From NCBI GenBank assembly GCA_944350065.1, contig CALVOD010000016.1, positions 1 through 19,355 on the forward strand: a stretch of 19,355 nt of DNA, given 5' to 3'. The notes under the pieces were generated by a model, which saw only the letters and a program-made list of their open reading frames with translations, was not told the origin of the DNA and searched no databases. The DNA is from an uncultured Clostridia bacterium (GTDB taxonomy: Bacteria > Bacillota > Clostridia > Christensenellales > DTU072). A program made the translations under genes and the position numbers. Positions 1-12,000 of the stretch are shown here, one piece after another; the stretch's first letter is position 1, and every line of letters begins with the position of its first letter.

Positions 1-3000
1 ATCTTCGTCACGTCGTATGCGGCGAACGGGTCTATCTCGAAGTGCATCGCGACTTTGTCTACACCGTTGTAATCGGTATCGAACGCATAATCGCTCGCGC
101 TCGCTTCGAACAGCGAGGTAACGGTTCTGTCAAGATAATTCAGTCCTATGACTATTCTCTGCGTGCCGCCGAGTTCGTTGCCTATCGTGGCGTACAGTCT
201 GCTTTCGCCGCCCGCATAGCTTATCGTTCCGCTCCTATTGCCTCTGCCGTCGAACATGTAGAGCGAGTCGCTCCTGTCGTAAGTGACCAGCGAGGAGAAC
301 GTAATGCCGGAAACGGTGGTGAATTGTACCGCGTCAGAGGTAGTCACCTCGGTTACGCTGTCAGCCATTCCCGCGAATACGGGTATCTCGGTGAATACGT
401 TTACGCTGTCGGAAGTCACGCCGTATACGTCGAGCGTATATCCGTCGGCAAGACCTCCCGCATAAGTCATATTCAGGATCGTTACGGTGATGCCGCGTTC
501 GTGCTTGGCGTCCGCCGCCGCGGAATCGCTCGTCGCGCCGAAGGTGAGCGCTACGTTGACGGTCCTTCCGGTATACAGGTTCGCAAGATCGGTGGGCGCG
601 TTGGTCGCGGTGTCGCGGATCACGTAATTCGAAGCGTCGAGCGAGTAGATTATCTCTTTGCCGGAATCGGATACGATGTTGTTGCTGAGGTCGTCCTTTC
701 TGCCGGATTCACTGTCGTTGTAAGACGACACCACAAGCAATATCCTTCTGTAGTACGCGAACGCTTCGTCTGCGAATTTCTCGCTGTATGCGGTCGTGTA
801 CGGGTTGATGGTCATCGTATAATTGAACGCCACGAATTCCGCTCCGTTCTCGAGTCCCGCCGCTTTGGCTTGCTCGTAATCTGCCGTACTCGCGTACTTG
901 CTTACGTAAACGCCCTGCAGAGCTCTCTTGATAACGACGACGGGGATCTCGATGGACTGCACCGCCGTTCTGTTGCCTTCGGCGTCGAGAACGTATACGG
1001 AAGCCACCGCCGCCATGTTGTTGCTTGCGTCGAACGTGCCGCCCGCGGTAGTCATCGCGTTGACTATCTTTCTGTAAGACCAGCTTACCGCGAGCTCTAC
1101 GGGCGAAGCGTAATCGGCGAACTTCGCCATTACTCTTTCGGGCAGTCCCACGAAGCCGATATACGGATCGACTACGAGCTTATTGATGACGTTGTCTTGT
1201 TCGGAAGTCATCACCACCGAATCTTCGCTTACGCCCGCGGTCGTCACTCCGATAGCGGTGAGCGAAACGGGACGCAGATAAACTTTGACCGCGAAGGTCT
1301 GATCCATTGCGGCGATACCGTTGCTGAGCGTCGCGTATACGGTGTAGGTGCCGCCGGCGAAGGAGTAATTAAGACCGGAGGTATTCCAGGTAAGCTCGTA
1401 TTTCTCTTCCTGAGCGCTCTGGAACAGTACCGTCACGCCCTCTTCGTAGCTGCGGATATTGACGGTGATCTGCGCAGAGGAATTGTAGTAAATGTGGTTG
1501 TCGCCCGATACGGATTCGGAATATCCGTTCTTCGTAAGCGCGCTCGCCGCCTCGTAAGAGGTATTGCCGCGATAGAGAATGTAGTAGACGTCGTTAATGA
1601 AGTATACCGCCTCTATCTGACCTTTGTCGAGTTTGGCGTACTCGGTGGTGGCGCTCCAATTGTAGAGCGCGGAGGGCCACTCTTTTTTCTCCGCCTTTTC
1701 TCCCGCGAAGAAGGAATATCCGCTTACGCCGTCGAGAAGCGCTCCGCCGTTATTACCTTTCGCTATAGCGACTACCGTCAGTCTGCCGAGCGCGTCGAAG
1801 TCGATGGGCTCGTAAATGCTTCCGGTAATATTGTTGGTCGCCGAAGTGTACCAGGTGCTTACGCCTACCGCCACGCGGGACTCTACCACTACGCTGAGCG
1901 GCTTGCCTTCGCGTACGTCGAGGACGGTACCGACTGACTCGCCGTTTTCGTTCACGACGCTTTCTACGCCGCCGAAGGTGAGCGTGTTACCTATCATTAT
2001 ATCGATATTGTTGGTTATCGTCTCGCGATAATCCATCGAAAGCGTCGGATAGTTGACGTCGAGTCTCAGAGTCCTGCCTGCGTCGGTAATGACTTCGAGC
2101 TTGTTGCCGGTCGCGCCGATCAGCGCGTCGAGTCTCGATTCCACGCCTTCCGTTGCGTAAGGATTGAGCGTCACCGTGTTGGGCATGGTGTATTCCACTA
2201 TCTTCTCGGCTTTGATCGTTATCTCGAGGGTGTCGATGATGTAGCCGTAGACGGGATATCCGATATACGCGACCGCTTCTATCGTGCCGCCTTCGTTGTC
2301 GTACGCCTCGATGCTCTTCCAGATCACGTCGTAGACGTTGGCTTCCTGCTCGCTCTGTCCGTTGACCGCTATCTTCGCGTAACGCGGCAGTTCGAATACG
2401 TCGTAAGCGTAATACACGGAATCGGTGCCGCGTACGTATTCGTCGGTGCATTCGGCGTCGGTATAGTAGGTCACGACTACGTCTTCTCTTACCTTTTCGT
2501 TACGATAGGTGATCGGCAGAGTCACTTTGTTGTTTTCGGCTGAGCCGAGAGTTACGCTTCCGTCGATATTGGCGAGTTTATAGAAGTCTATAGCGTCCGC
2601 TCCGAAATCGAATACCGCGGGCACGCTGCCGCCGCCCACCGTGCCGGTGAAGGTGACGTCGAGCGCGTCGGGCATCTCGAATTTATAAGGATCGGATACG
2701 GAGAACACGTACTTACCGGTAGCTACGTCGCGGGTGATGCTGTAGAGACGTTCGCCGTTGTCGTCGTAAACCACGGTATCGTCGATATAGTCTATTACGC
2801 GGTTCGGCAGCATCGTCTGCGTGAGCGTTACCGTCACGTCCTGTACCCAGACGCTGTTGCCTTGCGTATAGCCCTTATTGGCTATGGTGACCTTAATCCT
2901 CGGGAAGTCGTCTCCGCTGAAGGTGTAAGAGCTCTTGAAGCCGCCTTCCGTCACGTAATCCCAGGAAACTATTTCGAAGGCGTCGGTGCCTATCGTCACG

Positions 3001-6000
3001 TTACCGATCTGATAGATGGTGCCTTCGATGCCGTCCTGCGCGAGAAGGGCGTCGATATCGGCGTCGGCGTTATAGAGGTAAACCTCGCGTTCGGGTATCT
3101 TAAGTTCGGCGACGGTGCTCTTTCTGAGGATTATACGGATATTTCTGAGTTCGGTATATCCGAATACCTCGTCGTACAGGAGCACGGTCACGAAGTAGAA
3201 GCTACCGTCGAAGGAAGGATCCACGAAGGCTACGTCGGTGAGGTATTTCTCGCCGTTGATGGTGACTTCGGTGCCGGAGACCTTGTCTCTCCAACCGCTG
3301 TCGTCTATCTTGAAGAACACTCTCGTGGAGACGGAATCCATGAGGTTTACGCCGTCGGAGAATACCACGTACTGGTTGTTGCTGAGTACGCAGGCGTTCT
3401 GAGTGGAGTGCGTACCGTTCTCGTAGTAAGAGGAATACGGATAAACCTCTATGGTATCGATACTGCGCGGTACGCGCTTATAGACGGTAAACTCTACGGG
3501 AATCTCCTGAATGTTGTCGCCGGAGCCGATACGCGCCGTCCAGGTGTACGTCCAGCTCGAAGCGTCGCCGTAATCGTAATTGAGTTTCTCCTCGCTGTCG
3601 CCTACCCATACGAAGTGGACTCCTTCAGTGAGCGTCGTCGAATAGAAGATATTGTCGACGTCCACTCCGTAACCGACGCTGATGGTCGAGGGCAGACCGA
3701 AGGGATTGAGTTCGCCTTCGGCAAGGTAAATTGCGTCGCCCGTCGCGAGATCGTCGGAGGAGGCGCGTCTGTCGAGCCTTACGATATCGGTAGTGCCCGC
3801 AAGCGCGAGTCTCGACGAATAGACCGCAAATTCCGTTTCGCTTACGCCGGTAAGAACGACGTAGAGTCTGGAGTGGTCGTCGGATTCATACGCCACGAGC
3901 GTGTCTCTCGAGCCGACGTACGCGGATACCGAGCCGAACGCCTTGACCTTATCGGTGGGCCAGGTGGTAGTGGCAAGAGCATCGTTCTCGGCGGCTATCT
4001 TGTCCGCGTCGAGCGTTGCGTCTTTGCCTACGCCCTCTCCGTAGAAGGCTACTATCATCGTGCCGCCCTTGTTGAAGCCGAGCATCATACTCGCGGAGCT
4101 GCGCGCCTCGAAGGGCGTAATTTCTCTCACGGGTATCGTCTCGTCGAGATCGTGCGCCACTATCTTCTTCGGCAATACGTTGACGTAAAGCGTGACGCGC
4201 TGGGTATTTCCGACGTTGTCGACGACGTTGAAGTACACTTCGTACAACGGATGCGAAGTAGCTTCGAGATCGAGATCGCTGAGCGAGCTCGCGTCTACCG
4301 ATTCGACGTGCCATCTCTTAATTGCGTCGGTCACGACGTTGCCTTCACCGTCGGTCACGGGTACGTTATTTATATCGGTTACGTTGACGGTAATGTCGAT
4401 CCACTTGATGCCGGAAAGCTGTGCGTAGACGTCCTGCGCCTTCGTGGGATCGATGGTTAGTACATTGTCGACGGGCTCCGCGGTGTAGGTGTCGGTGAAT
4501 CCGCCGTCGTGATAGACCTGCGAGAGATCTCCGAGGCTGTCGGACTGGTTGGAGTTATTCACTATGGATTCCAGTCCGAGAGTCTTGCAATGATCTTGAT
4601 AAGCCTTGAATGCGGCGAGCTCGACTCCCGAATAAACGATATACGTTATGTCTTCTTCGACGTGTCTGTAAGCCTTGACGCCTTCGTAAGCACCCTTGAA
4701 TTCGGTAAGTTCGCCGTATCTTGCGATGAGTCCCGCTACGGTGGTGAGAGTGCCGAGCTCTATTTCGCCCGCATTGGCGGTTACCCATCCGGTATTGAGC
4801 CCGTTATGGAGTTCCTTATGCTCGGCGCCCGCCACGGCGATTATCATTTCGCCGTTCTTCTGGTAGACGAGATCGACGTACTGCACCGAACTTATCTTAT
4901 CGACGGTCTGCGCAACGCAGTTACGTACGCTGACGGGCACTTCTACAGTGACCTTGTTGCTCGCGCCGGTAAGCGTGGTTCCGTTGGTCGCTGCGGTAGG
5001 CTCGTACCAATAAGTGAGTTTTACGTACGCGGTATCGCCGGTGTAGGAAACCTTGGTGTCGCTCAGATCCCATTCCACCTTATTGAATACGTAACGTCTG
5101 AGGAGATAATCGCGTACTTCGCCGTTCACGGTGAAGGTCTGTCCGTCGTACTTCATCATTCTCGCGTACACGAAGGAAGTAGGTAAGAGCTTGATATACT
5201 CGTCGGGATCGTAGGTGAGCGGGTCGATCTCGGGAAGAGTAAAGAGCGGATCGTGTCTGTCGGTATCTATCTCGAATTGCGTGGTCTGCGTGTCGTAACC
5301 CGCTTCCTTGAGCCATACGGGATCGTAGATATCGATCTCCGCGCCTTCGACTATGACGTTGATTGTAGCCACTACGGCGTTGCCGGCATATCCGGTGATG
5401 ACGCCGTTAGTGCCGTCTTCGCTCGCGGTAAAGTCTATCCTCGAGAAATCCCAGTAAATTTCCACGCCCGCCGAATACTCGCTCGTACCGTCGGTAAAGT
5501 TGACGTAATTGCGGTTGGGCAGGATGAGCGAAATATCGTCGACGAGATATTCGCCTTCGGGATGCGCCGCGGTGGACATGATATTGTGCAATACGCCGCC
5601 GCCGCCCGCGGAATATTCGCTGTTGCTCGCCCACGTTCCGCCTATCGCGGTGAAGTCCAAGAGATTATACGGATCGTGGAAGATTATCGTTTCGGGCGGC
5701 TGCATGGTCTTAGTCTTATCCATTCCCGCAGTGCCGTTAGGTTGCGAATACAGGTTCCTGTCGGTGACGTTGCTTACCGAACGCAGCTGTATGCCCGTAT
5801 TGTTGATATCTATCTCGAGGAATCTGTCGTCCTTAGCGGACATCAGCCCGAGCGCTACCGCGTAAGGCGCGTCGTCATTGCTCTCGTAATCGAAGTTGAG
5901 ATAGGTCGTATTGAGATATTCCCACTTCGAGTAAACGGTTGTGTATTCGGACGGAACGGTGACGGAGGTAATACCGTCTTTGAGCGGATAACGGCTTGCG

Positions 6001-9000
6001 TACGAGAAGTCGTAGCTCACGAGTTCTTTGGTGGTAAGGCCGCTGCCGCCTATTATCGCGCCTATATCGATATTCTCTTTATAATTGTTCTTCGTGGTCA
6101 TCCAGGACACGTTGCCGTAGAGATAGTCTTCTTCGTCGAAGTGTCCGTAAACGTCTCTTACGTAAGTCTTACCTACGAGATAGGAAACCACGACGCCGTT
6201 CTCGTTGCGTTCGTAACGGTAGTCGTTGATGATAACGTAGGAGTTGACGATATTGGAGTCTATCCACTCGTCTATCATCTGCTCGAGCGCCGCGTATTGC
6301 TCGTTATACGGAGTGCCGTCCCTGTTATACAGTATGGTGTCCGCTCTGAGCGCGGTGCCGTTAGGCATGTAATTGTCGCTTCCTATGAGCATTCCGCTCG
6401 CGTCGGCTTCGTAAGAAGCGCCGTTCAGGAAGAGTACGATACGATCGAGCAGAGTGTCTACCGCGCTGTTCAGAACGACTTTCGCGTAAACCGATTTATC
6501 GACGAAGTCGAGTTCGCGCATATAACCTTCGAGGAGGTTGCCGTCGTCGTCGGTAACGGGATCCTTCGAGACCTGCGCTTCGTAATCGGACGGCGCTCCG
6601 TAAGTCGCGTTGATATCCACTGACTCGTTGGTGCCGTAATTTCTTACGTCGGCAGACGCGTAATTGTAGCCTACCACGTTGTCGCCCTTGTCGAGAATAC
6701 CTTCGTTCATCACGAGGTCCTTGACGTTGGTGGAGCGCTGGTTGATCTCCACGGAAATGTCGCCGCCCTCCGAAGCCACTTCGGCTATCGTCGCGACGCC
6801 GTCGCCATGGTTTACGACGGGCTCGTAGACGCCGGTCTGCACGTTCTGGTCGTTGGTGAGGTATGCGCCCTTCCAGTCTTCGGGATTATCCCAGAGGGTG
6901 GCGTATACGGTCTCCTGCTGCAACGGACTGCCGGGGAGATTCTTCTCGAGTATCATCGAGTAAGCCGTGGTGAACGGCAGGAGATGCGAAACAAGTCTCG
7001 TTGCCTGATCCAAAACGTCGAGCAGAATATCTATCTGATATGCGACGAGCTGGATAAGGTTGATGATCGTCGAAGCGGAATCGCCGAGGTGACTGCCGAG
7101 CGCCCAGAACAGTATGAAGTTGATAAGGCTCGGAACCATACGCGCGCCGGCGGAATACACCGCGTTCACGTACATTGCTTCTTCGGTGAAGACGTAATCG
7201 TAGATTTGTTCTTCTCTCGTTTCGCTGAAGATACCGGTGAAATTGAGTTTCTTGATATCGTTTTCGTCGGTTCCTTCGGGTATGTCGCAAAGGTCTGCCG
7301 CGGTGTAACGCTGATCGACGGCTATGGTGCCGTAACCGCAGTACGGGAGCAACAGATTATTGACGAGAGTGAATACCGAATTGAGGGTATCGGAAGAAAT
7401 CCACGCTTCGATATAGGTGAAGGAGTCGCTCGAATTGGTTCTGCCTTCCTCGAAGCCGTTTACGTAATTCGTCCACGGAACGAAGATGGGCTTACCCCTC
7501 GCGTCGAGATACTGCGAAGTGGTGTCGAAACCGCCCGCATAGCCGAGCAACGCGCCGATACCTCTCTTGGCTATCTCGGAAACGATGGTGCCGCCGACGC
7601 CGCCTATCGCGTTGGCAATAGCGTTCGCTATCGCGCTGGTCGCCTGACCCTTTGCGGTGTTGATGACTGCGTTAAGGACGCTCTCGCCCATCGCCTGCAG
7701 GTATTCGTACTGACTGCGCGGCACTCCGTCCTCGGTGTAGCCCGCGTCGGTGGAGGATTGCGCGTCGCCCATACTGGAAGCGTCTGAAACGTCGGCTCCC
7801 AGACGGATGCGGATACCCTGCAGGAGGCTCGTGGCGGTGTTCTCGCTGCGTCCGCTTATCCACGAAGGCGCTTCTCTCGGTACGAGGTAAATTTCTCCGA
7901 GGTTGACGCTCTGCGCTCCGTCGGTAACGATCGTCGCCCTGCCGATATCCATATTTTCGTACTCGGTCGAACGGAGTTTGAGCAGGTATTCCACGTCGTT
8001 GGCAAGCCAGTCGATGGAGAAGCTACCGTCGGAATTAAGTCTGTTGCCGTCCGTCTTGAAATCGGTCTGGTCGTTCACGAATATCGTCGTAAGGTAGTTA
8101 CGCGCGTTATTCTGCATGTACCAGGTGATATCTTCGGAATCGGGATTCGAGATGGTGTTTTGTTTCACACCGTTGTAGTCGTCGCTCTGACGGACGGTCC
8201 TTCCGTTCACTTCGAGCCATACTTCCACGCCCGTGTAAACGGGAGTCTTTTCGGCGGCTTTAACCGCGAGCACGAGCCTGTTGACTACGGTGCCGCTCGC
8301 TCCGCGCTGCGAGGTGAACGCTCTCACGTCCACTATAGCCTTATCGCTGTAGCTGATCGCGTGATAGGACAGTCCGCGTATCACTTCGGTAATAGCGAAG
8401 GAATTCTTGGTTTCGGAACCCGAAGTGTACGTGTACGCCTGCAACGCGGTGACGAAGGAGGACATCGCCGCTTTCATCGCGGTAGCGGAAGCGTACTCGT
8501 ACACGACGTAATTAACGTCTGCGCTGTCTGTTCCGGAAGCTACCGGTCTGCCGCCGCCGTTCACGAGCTCGTCGTCGAACGTGGCGTCGAACTTCGAGCT
8601 TATCGCGCTCATAGCAGCCTCGTCGTAAGCCGCGTCGGAAGAAGTATTGTAAGCGTACTTCGAGAATACCTCGGTCGCCGCTCCCGCGAGCAACTGCTCG
8701 TCGCGTACCGTAACGAGAGTGGCGGAAATGGTGGGATTGACGAGCTTGACGACGAACGTCACGGTGTAGTTGCGGATTATATCGCTACCGTCCGCGGTAA
8801 GCAAGGTCTGTAACTTCGTCTCCGCAAGCACGGCGCCCGTAGAAGCGTCTCTCAACTCCATCTTATGCGATTGACCGTAGAGAGTGAAGTTAACTTCAAC
8901 GGGGACCGTGCCGGTATCTCCGGTACTGTCGAGATACTTCCACTGATCGGTAAAGTCGTCGTAAATGTAAACGTCCGCATTCGCTATGGGTTCGGTGACG

Positions 9001-12000
9001 TTGGTGCCGTCGTCCTCTTTCTTCTCGCGCTGTGTAACTACGTTGATCACGATGTCGTTGAATACCGCCTGCTGATACGGCTTGAGCGTTATCGGAGGAA
9101 CTTCCGTCGGGTTGGTAGTGGTGGTATTCGCCCTGACGGTGACGGTAGGCACCGTTTCGCCGGGACGCGGGACGTCGTTGTAATCGCTCTTCTCAACGGA
9201 TATCCGGTAAGTCGCGGCTACGACGTTATTGAACGTGTAGACGCCCTGCGCGTTTGTGGTCGCGGTGTAGCTGCGTACGTTCGGCACGCTGATGGTGACC
9301 GTAGCCCCTTCCACGGGCTTGCCTTCGTTGTCTATGACCTTACCGGTCAGCACGCCGTACTGCGTCGTGTCGACGTAGCGAGTCATATAATAATTGGCTT
9401 CGCACGCGGGCGACGAGCTCGACTCGAGCACGGTGACGCTAATGTTGTTCCTCGCGTTGTAACCGTTCGCGCTGAGGTTCATCGTGTACGTCAACGGAGC
9501 GATGTTGACGAACATATAATCGCCGTATGCGTCCGTGGTGCCCACGTATTCGTAATCCGCCGAAACAAGCTGTACGGTCGCGCCTACAACGGGCTCGTAT
9601 TCGCCGGTATCGGGATTAAGGGCACTGATATTGCCGTACAGGGAGCCTGTTTCCTGCTTAGCGATGCCGCCGAGCGGCGTCGCCATCGACGCAAGCAAGC
9701 TCGGTAGATACAGGTTGTAGAGCGGTAAACCGCCGTTGGTGCCCGCGAGGTTGTCGATTATCTGACCTACCCTGAGCGGGTTGCCGTAACCTGTAGCGTC
9801 GCCTATCATCGTCGCTATCCAGTCTGAGATATAATCGCCTATCAGTCCCCACATTATGTCGGTTATCGTACCTGCGGTGGCGTTGATCGCGCCGACTATA
9901 GTCTTGAGCAACCAGCCTGCCACTTCTTTGATGATACCCGACAAATCGAGTACGAGAATATTGGCAAGCGACAGGTGTATCACGTTCTCTCTTATGAACG
10001 CGGTTACGCCCTGCGGCTCCCATTCGTCGGTATTGGCGGTGGTATTGTAATTGGATACCTGCGTGAGCTGATCGACGGGAACGCTTATCTGGTTGGTAAC
10101 CGTCTTGGAGAGCGACAGCCTTATTCTGCGGTATGCGTTGGAGAACAGCAGCGGCTCGTAAGTGGCGAGATATTCGCCGACATTGATGCCGAAAATCTCC
10201 AAATCGAATACCGTGCCCTTATCCACGAACGCCGAATCGTAAGGCGATTTGCCGTCTTCGTAGTACGCGCCGAGCGCGGGGCTGAAGTAGGTAGGACCTG
10301 TCGAGAAGGAAGTTCCGAAATTATTGAAATCGAAAGTTCCGCTCGATACGCCGTAAGAAAGGTTACGCAGGAAGAAGTAATCGTTACGTTTCTCGAGGTA
10401 GAGCGTGAAGTCGTTCATCGAGATGGTATCGAGTACGTTCTGCAAAAGCGTGGTAAGCGTGAGGTCCGCGCTGAGGTTGCCGCCGGAATCCATACCGAGG
10501 CTTATTCCGGTCACGCCGCCGTAACGCGATTCGTCGCCTATCGTATAGAGCTTGACTCTTTCAGCGGTATTTCCGACGTAAATTTCGAACATTCCTTCGG
10601 GCACGCCTACGTTGATGTAGTTGCCTTTCTGGTCGAGTTTCACGCGCAGGTTGAGGTTATTCAGACCGTTGGCGATATTCGTCGAAAGTTTGATGTCCGC
10701 TATCTTGGGCAATACCATCGAGTCGCCGAGAAGCGCCTGTACGATGGCGATATTGGGATTGATGGTAAGTTCCTCGTTGGTGAGCAATATCTTGAGCAAC
10801 GGCGAATCGGTCGAAGACACAAGGTCTATCGGCGCGTTTTGCGGAGCTTCGGAGGTGACTTCGGAAGCGTTGGAAAGCGCGTAAGAAGTATTGCCGCTCG
10901 CGTTGGAGGCGGAATCGCCTACCGTCAGTATGCCTTCGAGGTAATCGGATATTACTATACCCGATTCTCCCACGAAGGAGCCGAGGAAGCTGTTGAGTAT
11001 GCCCACGAGGTCGACGCCGGTAAGCGAAGCCTGGAAGAAGCCCAGTCCGCTGAGGTCGACGTAAACTTTACCGTTGATGTAATAGACGCCGATGATGGTT
11101 TCGTCGGCAAGCGATATCGTGAGCGCGAGCGTGGTATTGTCGAGGTTGGCAAGATCGGCGTAAACGCTCAGCCCTATCGTGAATACCAGCACCGAATTCT
11201 GCGGGTCGATATTGATGGTATCCTCGCTCATTCCGAGCAAGTTCTGCAGAAGCGTTTCTACGGCTTCGAGCTGCGAAGACTTCTCGGTGTTCTTGGTGCG
11301 CACGCGCGCCTCTATCTCGAGCGAAAGCCCTACTTTGGACAGCACCGAAATGTCTTCGTAAACTATGCCGTCGACGTTGGTGTTTTCGTCGTAGACGTCA
11401 GCGGTTATGGTGGAACCGCGCGTGTCGTCGGACCAGAAGGAGGAGGAGCTTTCCGTGAAGGTATAGCCTAAACGGAATGCCTTCTCGTAAGGCGTGTCGT
11501 CGGTAAGGCGAATGATTATGCCGCTTACGCCGTCCTCCTCGGAATATCCTATCTTAATATTACGGAAACGCGGTATCTCAGGATGTATTTCACCGAGCAG
11601 ACCGGCGAAGACTTCGTTGCCGCCGATGTTGTAGATGAGCGAATACAGCAGCGCGCCGGTGATGGCGATGCTGGTTTCTTCCTGACCGAGGGTGATGAGC
11701 AGCAGTCTGTCGTCCCAACCGTAATCGGGAAGTTCCACTTTATCCATGGAAGCGTTGCCGAGACCATCGAGCGTATCGTCGTCCGCTTCGGGCGCCTCGG
11801 GTGCGGAAGCGTTGCTCGCGCCGAGCGACAAGCCGTCGCCTTCGGTGAGTCCGCCGATGAGGTTCTTGAGAACGGAGCCGATCTGGATTCCGGGCAAAGC
11901 TATGGACGGGAAGCCCAATCCGCCGAGGTCGGCGTAAATGGTACTGCTCTCGACCTTATTGCCGTAATCGTCTTCGGTGTAGCCGCCGACGTAGGTGATG

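Larger units (their letters stand above)
1..5950 (-). repeat. Array of divergent Ig-like beta-sandwich repeats (residues about 4470-6451)
   Basis: Repeats of about 90-170 residues share a plan. A start motif (D/N)-P-(Y/F/L) follows two hydrophobic residues, then come beta strands, a W-(D/S/N/T) strand, a G-x-Y-x-V-type strand and a closing V-x-V-x-V strand followed by Lys/Arg. Start-motif copies lie at 5667-5675, 5316-5324, 5217-5225, 4443-4451, 3699-3707 (NPF), 3435-3443 (YPY), 2685-2693, 2157-2165 (NPY), 1161-1169, 798-806 (NPY) and 24-32 (DPF). Good middle strands include NKVEWDLSDTKVSYTGDTAY and YELTWNTSGLNYSFAGGTYT. This resembles bacterial Ig-like (Big) domains of surface proteins. The array runs off the left edge, where a new repeat begins. 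Confidence 0.65.

Noticed and set aside
42..1937. 631-codon plus-strand reading frame
   Set aside because: Antisense shadow in the same register; the minus strand encodes the Ig-like repeats here.
3948..3983. P-loop-like G-G-P-G-G-S-G-K-S in a plus-strand frame (2862-4460)
   Set aside because: The match is accidental: the frame is antisense to the real gene, and no Walker B or NTPase context follows.
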